A DNA stretch of 64,000 nt from Stramenopiles sp. TOSAG23-2. Its lineage: Eukaryota > Sar. Of the stretch, positions 37,309-47,769 are shown piece after piece. Numbering within the stretch: position 1 is the first letter of the stretch; each line of letters begins with the position of its first letter. A program made the position numbers and the translations under genes. The notes below the pieces were generated by a model. That model worked only from the letters and a program-made list of their open reading frames with translations, searched no databases and was not told the origin of the DNA. Where the stretch lies: assembly GCA_900128395.1 (NCBI GenBank), contig LT649238.1:1-64000 (forward strand). Direction: 5' to 3'.

Positions 37309-38400
37309 TTATATTTTCCAATGCAATCTTTCACACCAATCCTTCAATTGGAATACAAAAGATGGATTTGGATCTGCAATTTGTCGATGCCCTCTTACAA
37401 TGATTAATGCATCTTCAACTGTTAAACGTCTTTTCCACATTAAATAACCTATAGCTATTGCTGGCGATCGCGAAATACCTTTTACACAATGTATTAAAAT
37501 TTTACCGTTTCTACTCTTTGCCTGTTCAATGAATTCAAAGGCACTTCTTAGATATATACATATATCATCAGTACCATTATCTGGAATTTCATATCTTAAA
37601 TATTTAAAATGATTTGGCCATAAATTCTCACATTTTTGCCCAACGCAATTTATAATATGCGTTATATTATTTTGCAACAATGTATCTAGATTAGAGGCAA
37701 CTTTTACACCACCTACGTACAAAAAATCATCTAGAATACTTGAACATTGAATTTGTATCGCACGTTGATCTCGTCGACTTTGCTCACCAGCTGGTGACAT
37801 CATTCCATTCTCGACATCTTGATTGATATCATGGATATTTAACGATAAATTTAAGATTTTTCGTGGTCTACTGGCGTTGTTATTGCTGTTGTTACTGCTG
37901 CTGCTGCTGCTGCTGCTGTTATTGCTATTACCGTGATAATTAATTTTGTTGGTATTATGATTATCACGTGGCGTTTTATTATTATTATTATTATTATTAT
38001 TATGACTATTATTATTATTATGAGTGGGAGTTACGTGTCTTTTTAATATGGATGTTGAAGATGTATTATTATTATCCCTTGGAATTACAGGTGAATTTTG
38101 GAAAAATGAAAAACCTGATTTGCTTCTGCATGTTGATGGTGGTACACGAATAGCTGGAAGCGCTGGGGTGTGTAAATTGTTACCATTATTATTTAAACTA
38201 GTTATTGTGCTTGATATTATTGGTATATTATTAATGGAAGAACGTGTATTATTTCCAAGATGCATATTATCAATATTCATGGTGGCCGTCCTTAATTTTT
38301 TCGTATTGTTATGATGATACCCTTTATTACCATGACTATCAATGGTGCGTTTTTTCGGGTTGTACGCCATGTTGATAGTATTTGGTGAATGTTTCGTCAT
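37309..38400 (-). CDS. Dual-specificity protein phosphatase
   Basis: 363 residues starting at ATG 38400. Residues 1 to about 200 are low in complexity (Asn, Ser, His) with a Ser run. The C-terminal ~150 residues are a DUSP catalytic domain: the signature HCVKGISRS places the nucleophile at Cys305 and the phosphate-binding arginine at Arg311. YEIPDNGTDD places the candidate general acid at Asp274, and the AIAIGYLMWKRRLTVEDAL helix follows. It dephosphorylates Ser/Thr and Tyr in proteins, often MAP kinases, but the substrate is not determinable. There is no MAPK-docking rhodanese domain and no membrane segment. It is convergent with the 2-oxoglutarate oxygenase gene. Confidence 0.92.
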   Translation of the reverse strand: MTKHSPNTINMAYNPKKRTIDSHGNKGYHHNNTKKLRTATMNIDNMHLGNNTRSSINNIPIISSTITSLNNNGNNLHTPALPAIRVPPSTCRSKSGFSFFQNSPVIPRDNNNTSSTSILKRHVTPTHNNNNSHNNNNNNNNKTPRDNHNTNKINYHGNSNNSSSSSSSSNNSNNNASRPRKILNLSLNIHDINQDVENGMMSPAGEQSRRDQRAIQIQCSSILDDFLYVGGVKVASNLDTLLQNNITHIINCVGQKCENLWPNHFKYLRYEIPDNGTDDICIYLRSAFEFIEQAKSRNGKILIHCVKGISRSPAIAIGYLMWKRRLTVEDALIIVRGHRQIADPNPSFVFQLKDWCERLHWKI

Positions 38401-39122
38401 GGATTTATTGAATTGATGTGTCGAATTTCTGTTCCTTCTTTCTTCTCTCTTTTTATTTCTATATTTTTCTTTTGTCTATGTTTGATAATATTGGTGTGTT
38501 TGTTTTATTTTATGGTAAAGTAACTATAACTCCAATTGATTGTGATTATTATAACAGGTAAATAGCAGCACTCCGGCACTCATCCTTTGATTTTCCAGCA
38601 GCCAAAAAGGTGCAAAGCAACATAAAAAAAAACGAAACGAAGAACTAACTCAAAATAAAATGCGGCCTCTATAACCGCGAGCGAAAAGCGTATTGGTAAA
38701 ACTGATGGAAAATATTATCGTAACATTTCGTATTATTTATTTGACTCCTTAAATTGAAAGAAAAATATATTTTATTATAACATAGATCTATTATAGTCTT
38801 GTTTTTATTGTTAAACACAAGATTCTAATCGAATAACCTTAATCGTAACATAACATTAATAAACAAATAGTTAGCATGCCTTAGCATGCGAAGGCATTGT
38901 AAATATTCGTAAATATTCGGTAAAACGTACTAACCTTAATCCTAACCCGAGGATTTTGTTGTTTTTTTTCAAATTACCATTTTTCAATATTTATCTATAG
39001 TACCTGTATATATATACATATTTATTATATTGTATTAGTATATTTACATTTGAATATATAAAGAACAACAATAGAAGTATATACAACTATACATATACCC
39101 TTTGAATATATATTCATATATA
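38401..39122. other. Divergent intergenic region
   Basis: Spacer between the phosphatase and WW genes. CCAAAAAGGTGCAAAG near 38601 resembles a sequence at 52997, and CCGCGAGCGAAAAGCG at 38675-38690 is a G/C-rich island. An inverted pair GCATGCCTTAGCATGC lies near 38874. No gene was seen. Confidence 0.45.
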
Positions 39123-40040
39123 ATGGCATCATTTGCTAATACCAACGTGTCCACGTCGTCAACAACAACAACAACTACGACAAATGAGGAAATAAATAAT
39201 CATGATAATAATACCACAATGATTGAAAATTTAAATATAATAAACGAGGAGGGTGATAATAATAATCATAATAATGATAATATGACCTCTTCCTCCTTAC
39301 CTGCTGCTTTGAATGAAACAGTTATTGTAGATGAACATGGGAATGAAATAGTAGAACATGATGATAAAGAATCAATAACGAATAGTAATAACAACAACCA
39401 TAGTGATAATAATGTTGCGACTATGAATAATAGCAACACTGTAAGTGGCAATAATAGGAATAATGATTTAACCAGTAGTGACATAGATGAAGATGAATTT
39501 TTTGACGCTCCATCTTCATTATCTGAGCAAACTGGTGTAGAAGTTGAGTGGGAAGTTAGATATGATCCAGTGCATCAACATCCATATTGGATCAATGTCA
39601 CAACGGGCGAGTCAAGTTGGGAAAATCCAAACGAAACAACAACTAGCATTGGTGAAATAGAAGGTTATGAATATACAGAAGAGGAAGAAACTATTAATAA
39701 TAATGATAATAATACAGATAGTGTTATTGATGAAACATGGGAACGACATTACGATGAGGCATCCGATTGGTATTATTATTATAACCCAGTCACTGGTGAA
39801 ACAAAATGGGATAATATTACTGAAGAATATTCTGGCGATGGTACATATCAAACAATAGATGGTAATTATTATGATGAGAATTATACTAATTATCCAGATA
39901 ATACTGAAAATAATAATTTAAATTTAAACGAAGAAGAAGGAGGAGGAGGAGGAGGAGAAACATTGTCCAATACTCAAGCTGGTGTTGCACGTGCATGGTT
40001 AAAGGAAGCACGTAAATTACAAGCTATAGGTGCAAAGTAA
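39123..40040 (+). CDS. Protein with two WW domains
   Basis: 305 residues from the first in-frame ATG at 39123. A Thr/Asn-rich disordered N-terminus leads to WW1 (WEVRYDPVHQHPYWINVTTGESSWENP, about residues 142-168). An acidic linker follows, then WW2 (WERHYDEASDWYYYYNPVTGETKWDN, about 207-232). Both domains keep the two tryptophans; in each the second Trp is followed by Glu-Asn-Pro or Asp-Asn rather than a full proline. WW domains bind Pro-rich or phospho-Ser/Pro ligands, often in splicing or transcription factors. A Gly run and a short C-terminal helix (ARAWLKEARKLQAIG) follow. The exact family is unresolved. Confidence 0.85.
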   Translation: MASFANTNVSTSSTTTTTTTNEEINNHDNNTTMIENLNIINEEGDNNNHNNDNMTSSSLPAALNETVIVDEHGNEIVEHDDKESITNSNNNNHSDNNVATMNNSNTVSGNNRNNDLTSSDIDEDEFFDAPSSLSEQTGVEVEWEVRYDPVHQHPYWINVTTGESSWENPNETTTSIGEIEGYEYTEEEETINNNDNNTDSVIDETWERHYDEASDWYYYYNPVTGETKWDNITEEYSGDGTYQTIDGNYYDENYTNYPDNTENNNLNLNEEEGGGGGGETLSNTQAGVARAWLKEARKLQAIGAK

Positions 40041-40425
40041 AAGAAGGGGCATATACATGATACGACATTGTTCCACATATTGAAATATAATATAGAAAGG
40101 TGTGTAATATCACATATATATACGCGTATTATATATAATGTACGATTCGTATCATATGTTCGTAATATCTATATACGAGAAGTATATACTCGTATGCATA
40201 TCATAATATATATGATATGATATGCATAGAGGCATATGATAGGTGTGAGAAATAAGTGTACATGATTATCATAAAAAAATAAAGTTTTAAATGTCTTTTT
40301 GGTGTTCCTCAAATTTTACGTACATTCGTACTTCGTAAAAGTTACGAACAGTCCGTACATATTAAAGCATATATTAAAATACGTACACACGAATTAAATA
40401 TATATCTCCCCCTCTCTCCTCTTTT
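40041..40425. other. Convergent intergenic region
   Basis: AT-rich spacer with many ATATGATATGATATG-like elements and possible AATAAA at about 40278. No gene was seen. Confidence 0.5.
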
Positions 40426-42864
40426 TCAATAATAATCTAACTCTAATACCTTTGTTAAAAATGCATATTCCAATGCAGATTCTTCTAAATGTCCATATCT
40501 TCCACCTTGACCAAAATGGCCATATTCATTTTGCATTGAAAGTAACATTAATGCATCATCATTTGTCTTACATTTTCTAACTTTTTCAATAAATTTCATT
40601 GGATGAGATGGTGGTACTCGATTATCAATTGTTGAACCAGTGATTAACATGGATGGATAAATTTGATCTTTTATATTTTGATATGGTGAATAGGATAATA
40701 TATAATCATGAACATTTGTATCAATTAATGGGTTCCCACCCCATTCATCATATTCATGTATTGTTAATGGTAATGTTGGATCACACATTGAACTGTACGG
40801 ATCGGTAAATGGCACTTTCATAACCATTGCTTTAAATAGTCCTGGATACATATTTGCAACTGCACCTAACAGTAGTCCACCCGCGCTCATACCATGCCCA
40901 CATAACAATTCCGGATTTGTCCATTTCTGATCGATTAAATGCATAGCACATGATGCATAATCATGAAAACTATTTTTTTTATTCAATCCTTTCCCTTGCA
41001 AATACCATTGTTTACCAAGCTCTGAACCACCGCGTACGTGTGCATATGCAACAATCCACCCTCTATTTAACAAACTCAATACATCCGCTTGAAAATCTAC
41101 TTCAACATTTACACCATACGCACCATAGCCATGTAGTAATACTGGATTGTTTGAATCGCGTTCAATTGATTTTGAATGCACTATTGTCATAGGTATTTCC
41201 GCATTTCCATCTTCACTTTTTACAAAGGATTGATATATTTCATAATCTTCGCGATTAAATTTTGGTGTACCTGCTATTTCATTTTGTCTTAATATATGAA
41301 CATTTTTATTTAAAACATTGTAATCACATACTATTTCAGGAGCTAATGGCGACGTCATTGTTATTCTTAAATGTTTCCCATCGTAATCTTGGTTTATACC
41401 AGGCAATACATTTCCAATTTCTTCTGGCAAAGGTATATGATGTATATTTTCTGGATTATCGTGTTGAAATACCCGTATTTGTGGTTTGCCTCGTTTACGT
41501 TCAAAAATGGCACAATATTCCTTCATAACATCTATATCTTCGATTTCTGTCTCGTTATCGACATTTACGCCTACATCTTTCCATTTGGCACTGGTAGAAG
41601 AGGATTCTACCATTTTATCATCTTTATTTAAAAAGAAATCAACATCTTTTAAAATGGATATTTTATATTTATTATCTACAGTATGTATTATGTAAAAATA
41701 ATGATCAACATGATCAATGTAATATTCTTTTCCATTTCGTCGATTTGATATGCATCTTACACGATTGTCAATATTATTCATATTATTTTTATCATCATCA
41801 TCATCATCATCATAATATTTTGTTGATATGACTGATACTTCAGATGTTGTTTTGCTATTACTACTTATTGTTATAAATTTACTATCTTTTGTCCTTTGTA
41901 ACTCAATGAAAAACTGCTCATCATTTTCCTCAAAAATCAATTTTTTATCATCTATTATTTTACATTCATTACTACTACTTGATATATACATATTTTGTCT
42001 CCATACTTGATATGGTCGACCTAACTGATTTGATATGGTATAATACATGTGATATTGATGAATCCTATTGCCATCCCCATCATATATTAATTTACAATCA
42101 GACCATTCGCAACTTGTAATATTATTTATCACATTATAATATGTCTTTTCATTATTTATGTCTCGTATACATAAATGAAAATATTCTTCAGCAGTTGTTG
42201 CTAACGTAAATGCTAAAAATGAATGATCTAAGGATACTTTCATCGATCCAATATGTATGTAATCAATTTCCTCGTTTGAAATTTTAATATCACCAATTTG
42301 GTTTACATTCAAAACTATTTGTTCATCAATATTTGAAGATGCGACAATATCATTAACATCATTCTTAAAATTCTCTTCATTACAACGGCAATAAGTAGGA
42401 AAATTATCATCCGGATGTTGAAACTTGTCATAATACATGTATTGGCCAACTTTTTCTGGTACGGAAATTAAATTTTCGAACAATCTACTATTCATTTCTT
42501 TTAAAATAACATTTTGATAATTAAATGTATCGTATAAATTTTTTTCTAATTTTCTAGTTTCTCTTCGAATAAAACGTTGAACTTTACTAGATTTGTTTGG
42601 GTCTTCATCTAAATAGTTCAAAGAATCGTTTTGGTCGTCAACATTATTTGATAATCTTGTTGTTGTTACAAAAGTTTTTTTTGTGATGATAGTGTTACAT
42701 AATGGAAGTGGGTTATTATAACATCGTTTATTTAAATACAATCGTAGCATGTGTGTAGTGTAGGGAATCGGTGGAAAGAAAGAAAAAAGAAGGAAAGCGA
42801 TGTGTGAGATAGTCTTGAATAATATGAAGTATATGTTCTTGTGTTCTATCAGAATTGATTTCAT
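40426..42864 (-). CDS. Prolyl oligopeptidase-family serine peptidase (oligopeptidase B/PREPL-like)
   Basis: 812 residues from ATG 42864; a second ATG at 42750 (MLRLYLNKRC) would give a more typical mitochondrial-type N-terminus. The N-terminal beta-propeller region is interrupted by Asp/Asn-rich loops. The C-terminal alpha/beta-hydrolase domain shows LHGYGAYGV (oxyanion region), VRGGSELGKQWY, the nucleophile elbow GMSAGG (Ser660), the acid Asp747 in GSTIDNRVPP, and His783 in YGHFGQGGRYG. Together these give a complete S9A-type catalytic triad. The wording is closest to oligopeptidase B, which cleaves short peptides after Arg or Lys. The frame is intact. Confidence 0.88.
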   Translation of the reverse strand: MKSILIEHKNIYFILFKTISHIAFLLFSFFPPIPYTTHMLRLYLNKRCYNNPLPLCNTIITKKTFVTTTRLSNNVDDQNDSLNYLDEDPNKSSKVQRFIRRETRKLEKNLYDTFNYQNVILKEMNSRLFENLISVPEKVGQYMYYDKFQHPDDNFPTYCRCNEENFKNDVNDIVASSNIDEQIVLNVNQIGDIKISNEEIDYIHIGSMKVSLDHSFLAFTLATTAEEYFHLCIRDINNEKTYYNVINNITSCEWSDCKLIYDGDGNRIHQYHMYYTISNQLGRPYQVWRQNMYISSSSNECKIIDDKKLIFEENDEQFFIELQRTKDSKFITISSNSKTTSEVSVISTKYYDDDDDDDKNNMNNIDNRVRCISNRRNGKEYYIDHVDHYFYIIHTVDNKYKISILKDVDFFLNKDDKMVESSSTSAKWKDVGVNVDNETEIEDIDVMKEYCAIFERKRGKPQIRVFQHDNPENIHHIPLPEEIGNVLPGINQDYDGKHLRITMTSPLAPEIVCDYNVLNKNVHILRQNEIAGTPKFNREDYEIYQSFVKSEDGNAEIPMTIVHSKSIERDSNNPVLLHGYGAYGVNVEVDFQADVLSLLNRGWIVAYAHVRGGSELGKQWYLQGKGLNKKNSFHDYASCAMHLIDQKWTNPELLCGHGMSAGGLLLGAVANMYPGLFKAMVMKVPFTDPYSSMCDPTLPLTIHEYDEWGGNPLIDTNVHDYILSYSPYQNIKDQIYPSMLITGSTIDNRVPPSHPMKFIEKVRKCKTNDDALMLLSMQNEYGHFGQGGRYGHLEESALEYAFLTKVLELDYY

Positions 42865-43041
42865 TGATGGTTAGTCTGACATCATTAAAGTATTATTATT
42901 ATTTATATTGTATCTCATACAATTATAATTACAATCGATGTTTTTGGTTTGTTGTTTTGGGATGTGCAAAAAAAAATAAAAAAAAAAAATGGATTGAACT
43001 TTGAAGTGCTTACTTGGTAGTATATACTATTTTGGAATCTA
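42865..43041. other. Short spacer
   Basis: AT-rich spacer upstream of the peptidase gene and downstream of the minus-strand fragment. Nothing further was seen. Confidence 0.4.
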
Positions 43042-43602
43042 TTAAAACAACCCTATGAAGAACATGAAAATAGCACATGTATGATATTTTGCTGTATAGT
43101 AAGTTATGAAAATATTAATAGAACCAATCATATGATGCAATGTTCCATTCCAATTTATTGTTACGAAGTCATTGGTAACTTTTGCAATTGTGCCCGTGGC
43201 ATACCAAGCATCTCGTAGATTCACCAGTCGTCGGACGAGCGGTTTTGGGGCTGTAGTTCCCACTAAGTCGACCTCTGGGAACCATAAGTGTAATCCAACC
43301 AATGCAGATAATCCATACTCCTGAATAAATAACTGTCGCTGCCTAATTTGCTCTGATAGTGCTGGATATGTAAGATCATCACATGGCTGGATCATAAAGT
43401 CGGATGAAGGTATACCATTTACAGGTAGTGGGAAATTATCCACTGCTGGTCCTGGATGGGATGCCTCCCCAAACAGGATGCCGTTTGCTGCGTTCTTTGG
43501 TCGAAAGACTGAAATTACCTCTGCAATGGGGCTAAAGATTGAAATTATTTCTGCTATGACCAAGACGAAAGAAACATCCAGGATCATCAACACAAGAACC
43601 AT
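43042..43602 (-). CDS. Unknown open frame, possible retroelement-type remnant
   Basis: 186 residues if started at ATG 43602; the frame is open further upstream to 43722. The N-terminus is hydrophobic (MVLVLMILDVSFVLVIAEII). The next part contains GEASHPGP, reminiscent of the GEASNPGP-type motif I recall in some protist retroelement proteins; this is memory, not a search. The rest (LSALVGLHLWFPEVDLV, VRRLVNLRDAWYATG) is not recognised. Codons use more G/C than the neighbouring genes. It may be a fragment of a mobile element or a transferred gene. Confidence 0.3.
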   Translation of the reverse strand: MVLVLMILDVSFVLVIAEIISIFSPIAEVISVFRPKNAANGILFGEASHPGPAVDNFPLPVNGIPSSDFMIQPCDDLTYPALSEQIRQRQLFIQEYGLSALVGLHLWFPEVDLVGTTAPKPLVRRLVNLRDAWYATGTIAKVTNDFVTINWNGTLHHMIGSINIFITYYTAKYHTCAIFMFFIGLF

Positions 43603-43664
43603 TACCCTGGACAGGCAATGGGAGAATTCCCGGTTGAGATAGTGCTTTTGAGCAACTCCTGATA

Positions 43665-43895
43665 ATGCCTTTGACCACAAGACAATCAGGTAGTAGTAGT
43701 AATAATAACAATGAGAATGCATATAAAAAAAGACGTGGTAGTAGTTATGGAATCAAAGTGGATAAAAAATTTTATTGCATGGTGAAAAACCAACCCCTCA
43801 TGAATAAAGAAGAGTACATACATGTGCTAAAAGAAGTGGGGAAGTACCTAAGAAACACAGCCATAGCAGGTAGGTTTTCCTTTTTTTTTAGATAA
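43665..43895 (+). CDS. Small open frame of unknown nature
   Basis: 76 codons from ATG 43665. It begins with a Ser/Asn-rich stretch, then KKFYCMVKNQPLMNKEEYIHVLKEVGKYL, which looks protein-like. It ends abruptly in a T-rich tract that also resembles a splice junction (GCAG|GTAGGT). It could be the 5' fragment of a degraded or interrupted gene. It is next to the compositionally different island. Confidence 0.25.
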   Translation: MPLTTRQSGSSSNNNNENAYKKRRGSSYGIKVDKKFYCMVKNQPLMNKEEYIHVLKEVGKYLRNTAIAGRFSFFFR

Positions 43896-44000
43896 TTGAT
43901 CAGGCCATAGGGACAGATGGTCACGGTTTAGGCGCTTTGCCCGCGTGATTAGCCGCCCCAGCCGTATTTGGTTCGCACTGCTCATAGCTAAAGCTACTCC

Positions 44001-44130
44001 CGACGTACGACCAAATAAGGCCTGGTGGGCTAACACCGGTCAAATGCTATTGGCACAGAGCACACCGACGTACGACCAAATAAGGCCTGGTGGGCTAACA
44101 CCGGTCAAATGCTATTGGCACAGAGCACAT
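44001..44130. repeat. Perfect 65-bp tandem duplication
   Basis: The block starting CGACGTACGACCAAATAAGG at 44001 is repeated from 44066, with no differences seen. It contains a small dyad, GGTGGGCTAACACC. Confidence 0.92.
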
Positions 44131-44914
44131 AATTATGATAGGCATATATTGTAAAGTACACTACCAGATGTCTAATTTAAGTAAAACAATCAAAATAATA
44201 ATATTTCATTTTCCAAAAAAAACAGTGGATATGACTTTTATGATAAAAATATCCGCTTTACTATAGTCGGAACACACGACGCTCACTATTTATATTAGTC
44301 GGAACACACGACGCTCAAGGCTATATATGCTCAGTATATATGAATTTGATAGGTAAACTATTTTTTGCTGTCAGGATTAGTCAGGATTTTGATCAACTAT
44401 CAAAATTTGTTGTTTATTTTGTTGCTGTTGTTGGTGTCAAGCTTGCTCAATGATAATGAAATTTTCCTAAAAATTAGAATGTGCAGAAAATTTCCGTTGA
44501 GAGAAAAATCAACCAAAGAAAGATTTGTTTTTTAAATTGTCGTACGAAGTACACAGTAGCTCATGTTGATAATGAGATGATGCAAAAATATATTTTTTTA
44601 TAATTACTAACAACACAAAATTTAAAAATATAAAAAATATGACAATACTCTTGTACATTTAAAAAATATAGTTCGTATTATTTTTATACGTAGCTTTTTT
44701 GTATTTGGAAAACGCATTCTCCACGCACACACACAAACACCATGCTTCCTCCTTTTCGTTTAGAAAAACAAAACAAAATCTATATGTTCGCTAAACAGCA
44801 AAATCTTAAACCTCAAACAAAGAGAATATATAATACACACAATTATTACACACAAAATTTTGTCGCGTAATATCATATATATATGATATATGTAAAAATA
44901 CTCTGGCGAGATAT

Positions 44915-46189
44915 TTAAAATGAATCACCTTCAGCTTCAATGATTGCTGCCATACCCATACCGGTACCAATGCACATTGATACACATCCTACTTTTTTCT
45001 TTGTACGATGTAATTCAGCTAATAAAGTTGCAACTTGACGTGCACCAGTCATACCAAGTGGATGGCCTAATGCGATTGCACCACCATTTGGGTTTACTTT
45101 TTCCCAATCGATGTTCAATTTTTTAACGCAATATGCAGCTTGACTTGCAAATGCTTCATTAATTTCATAAACATCAACATCTTGTGGGGTGATACCAACT
45201 GCTTCGCATGCTGGTGGAATTGCTACTGCTGGACCAATACCCATTTCATCTGGGTTGACACCTACCACTTTGTATCCACGGAAGGAGCCAATAATTGGTG
45301 CGCCAAGTGCTTTAGCTTTGCTACGTTTCATTAACAATACAGCTGCTGCGCCATCACTTACTTGAGAACTGTTACCTGCGGTACTTGTTCCGTTTTCTTT
45401 GAATGCTGGTTTTAATTTAGCAAGACCTTCCATAGTAGTGCTTGCACGTGGACCTTCATCTGCATCAACAACAATTTCCATTTTTTTACCAGTTGCTTTA
45501 TCAGTTTTGGTAGTTTTTACAGGAACAATTTCTCTTTTGAAACGACCTTCTTTTTGTGCACGTAATGCACGCATGTTGGAATCGTATGCCATGGAATCTT
45601 GCATTTCACGGGTAATACCGTAACGTTCTGCAACATTTTCAGAAGTTTGTCCCATACTTGAAAGCGCTTGTCTTGCCAATGGATGCTCAAAGTTTGCTTT
45701 CATATTTGCTGGAGTTGGTGCACGTTTCTCACCTGGTTTTGGTTGTACACCACCACCATAGGACATGCTTTCAACACCTGCACCGATACCAGCATCGATG
45801 GAGCCAGATGCAATCGCACCTGCAACATCTGCAATTGCTTGTAAACCAGATGAGCATTGACGGTTCACACTGTTCAAAGGCACAGTTACTGGGAAACCAG
45901 AACGAAGTTGTGCCATACGTGCGGAACCAGCGTAGGAACCACCCATTTGCACATTTCCTACAGTTACATTACCGACTTCACTGTATGGAACTTTGCTTCT
46001 TTCCATGGTTGCTTCGAATACAGCTTTTAACAATTCATCTGGGGTTGTTTCTGCGAATCCACCACGACGTGCTTTGCCAATTGCAGTACGAAGTGCAGAT
46101 ACAATGACAACGTCATTGTCGTTTTCAACACCAAGGGAACCTAAAGGTCCAGATGCCGTATTATTACGTTGTAAAAATGCGCGAGACAT
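44915..46189 (-). CDS. ACAA1: 3-ketoacyl-CoA thiolase (acetyl-CoA acyltransferase), peroxisomal ACAA1 type
   Basis: 424 residues starting at ATG 46189. It is a complete thiolase: nucleophilic Cys112 in NRQCSSG, His376 in GHPLG and Cys406 in SMCIGTG. NEAFASQA, STTMEGLAKLKPAF and TAGNSSQVSDGAA are also present. The order and wording match the peroxisomal beta-oxidation enzyme, which cleaves 3-ketoacyl-CoA to acetyl-CoA and a shortened acyl-CoA. The C-terminus (EGDSF) is not a PTS1, and I see no clear RLx5HL-type PTS2 in the first 30 residues, so peroxisomal location is not shown by the sequence. Codon use is more G/C-rich than neighbours, consistent with high expression. Confidence 0.94.
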   Translation of the reverse strand: MSRAFLQRNNTASGPLGSLGVENDNDVVIVSALRTAIGKARRGGFAETTPDELLKAVFEATMERSKVPYSEVGNVTVGNVQMGGSYAGSARMAQLRSGFPVTVPLNSVNRQCSSGLQAIADVAGAIASGSIDAGIGAGVESMSYGGGVQPKPGEKRAPTPANMKANFEHPLARQALSSMGQTSENVAERYGITREMQDSMAYDSNMRALRAQKEGRFKREIVPVKTTKTDKATGKKMEIVVDADEGPRASTTMEGLAKLKPAFKENGTSTAGNSSQVSDGAAAVLLMKRSKAKALGAPIIGSFRGYKVVGVNPDEMGIGPAVAIPPACEAVGITPQDVDVYEINEAFASQAAYCVKKLNIDWEKVNPNGGAIALGHPLGMTGARQVATLLAELHRTKKKVGCVSMCIGTGMGMAAIIEAEGDSF

Positions 46190-46929
46190 GTTGTATTATT
46201 TTTGTTGATTATTTTAAATATAATAAATGTTTGTTTGTATATATATATATATAATATAATATAAATGTGTATTTGAATATACGATAATAAGATTTGTTAT
46301 TTGATTCTGTTTTCTTTTATTGTTTTCTATATATGATGTACTATCTATACTCTTCATCTATATTTTATTTTTTACTATAGCTTCATTCATATTTTGCTAA
46401 CTTTTTTCAGTAAATATATAGAGTTATATGCAATACTATTTCATGCTAATAAAAAATTTCTTAGGAAATCGTTGAAGTAATACTATTTCTATAGTTTAGA
46501 ATACTACCTGGTAGTAATAAAAACTAAAAAAGATCGTGTGGTTAGACGGGGATAAACCACATTTCCTCGCATATTACATGATATGGGAATAGCATTGTGA
46601 TCGATGAAACTGTGTGCTTTTTCACTTTCTTTTAACACTGCATATAAGCTACACACACACCACACAAGGAAATAGTTCTCTCTGGCCGAGGCTTTTAGGA
46701 ATTTGTAAAAATTTAAGGGATTTTACCTACTATTCATTTAACCTTTTGGCACACATCCGTTATTACAGAACCCAGGAGAGTACACATTTTAAAAAAGACA
46801 TAATATATATTTATAATACAAATACATATATACTGTATGTGAAATAAAAAAAACAAACAAAACCAAGCGTAAACTATATATATATATATAATTAGACATA
46901 ACCAACATTGAACAATAACAAATAACCAC
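46190..46929. other. Divergent intergenic region
   Basis: Contains a (TA)n tract near 46240-46255, ACTACCTGGTAGT at about 46504-46516, and a 7-8 bp hairpin GTGGTT/AACCAC at 46538-46560. ATGGGAATAGCATTG at 46583-46597 is shared with 33687-33701. No gene was seen. Confidence 0.45.
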
Positions 46930-47769
46930 ATGCACGCATTGTTTAAATTAAATAAACAAAAAAATAAACCAGAGGAAGAGGAAGATTTTTGGTCAGATGA
47001 TTCAAATGATTCCGATGATTTTTGGGAAACAGACGAGGCAGATAATGTAAATAATAATTTTGTAAAATCAATTGCTATGAATGATCAAGAAGCATTAAAT
47101 TTAAACTATGTCAATCGTAGGCGTAGACTTAGAGTATATGAAAATGATCTTAAATCCGCTGTTGCAAGTTTCATAGAAGAACAAGATAAATTAGTACCAG
47201 CAGGAGATAGATATAGAAATGATATTATTGAAGCATCAACACCACGTGGTAATATTTCACCAATACGTCGGGCAACTAACATTCATAGTGGAAAAAATAG
47301 GAAAAGACCATATAGTTCACCGGGGGGTACAAAAAAAAATATGTCATCCCCATTAGATGATGGAGATGGCCGTTTTAGTCCTCATCTACGACAACGTAAA
47401 AATCGACATTTAGCTAATTTTGGAATGATAGCGAATTGGCATGCAAAAACAATGAAGAAAGTTGAAGGAGTACATGCATTTGGTAAAGAATATATTACAT
47501 CAGTAAAAGAAAAAAGAAAAGCAGAAATAGAAGCAAAAGCAGCGGAAAAAAATGTATTAAATGATTTATTACATGTATCACGTAAAAATAAAAATTTAAG
47601 ACGTAGAACTGAATATTTACTATCCCAACATCCTGAGAAACAATTTATCAAAGAAAAAAATGATTTGGCAATGAAGAGTGCAAAGATTTTAGCAAGTGGT
47701 AGTAGAAGAGATAAAAGGGCAATATTAAAATTACGACGATTTCGTATACAACAGAGTGTGAAGGGTTGA
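46930..47769 (+). CDS. Basic protein of unknown function, probably nuclear
   Basis: 279 residues starting at ATG 46930. The N-terminus is acidic (EEEEDFWSDDSNDSDDFWETDE), followed by a basic and SP/TP-containing middle (STPRGNISPIRRA, GKNRKRPYSSPGG) and a helical, Lys/Arg-rich C-terminus (KEKRKAEIEAKAAEKNVLNDLLHVSRKNKNLRRR). I recognise no domain. The composition fits a nuclear or chromatin-associated protein with CDK-type sites, but that is inference. It is convergent with the DEAD-box helicase. Confidence 0.6.
   Translation: MHALFKLNKQKNKPEEEEDFWSDDSNDSDDFWETDEADNVNNNFVKSIAMNDQEALNLNYVNRRRRLRVYENDLKSAVASFIEEQDKLVPAGDRYRNDIIEASTPRGNISPIRRATNIHSGKNRKRPYSSPGGTKKNMSSPLDDGDGRFSPHLRQRKNRHLANFGMIANWHAKTMKKVEGVHAFGKEYITSVKEKRKAEIEAKAAEKNVLNDLLHVSRKNKNLRRRTEYLLSQHPEKQFIKEKNDLAMKSAKILASGSRRDKRAILKLRRFRIQQSVKG

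Larger units (their letters stand above)
43603..44914. other. G/C-richer island and AT-rich flank
   Basis: 43900-44130 is strikingly richer in G/C than its surroundings and contains the 65-bp tandem duplication. A 32-bp tandem repeat (AGTCGGAACACACGACGC) starts at 44265 and 44297. The rest, to 44914, is AT-rich. No full gene was seen. Confidence 0.5.

Noticed and set aside
43498-43602. GEASHPGP read as a 2A-type ribosome-skipping peptide
   Set aside because: The consensus needs an Asp, Glu and Asn-Pro-Gly-Pro pattern; His replaces the key Asn and the upstream Asp is missing.
43850-43895. GCAG|GTAGGT...TTTTAG as a short intron
   Set aside because: The implied intron would be only about 25 bases and the downstream frame is not recognisable; evidence is too thin.
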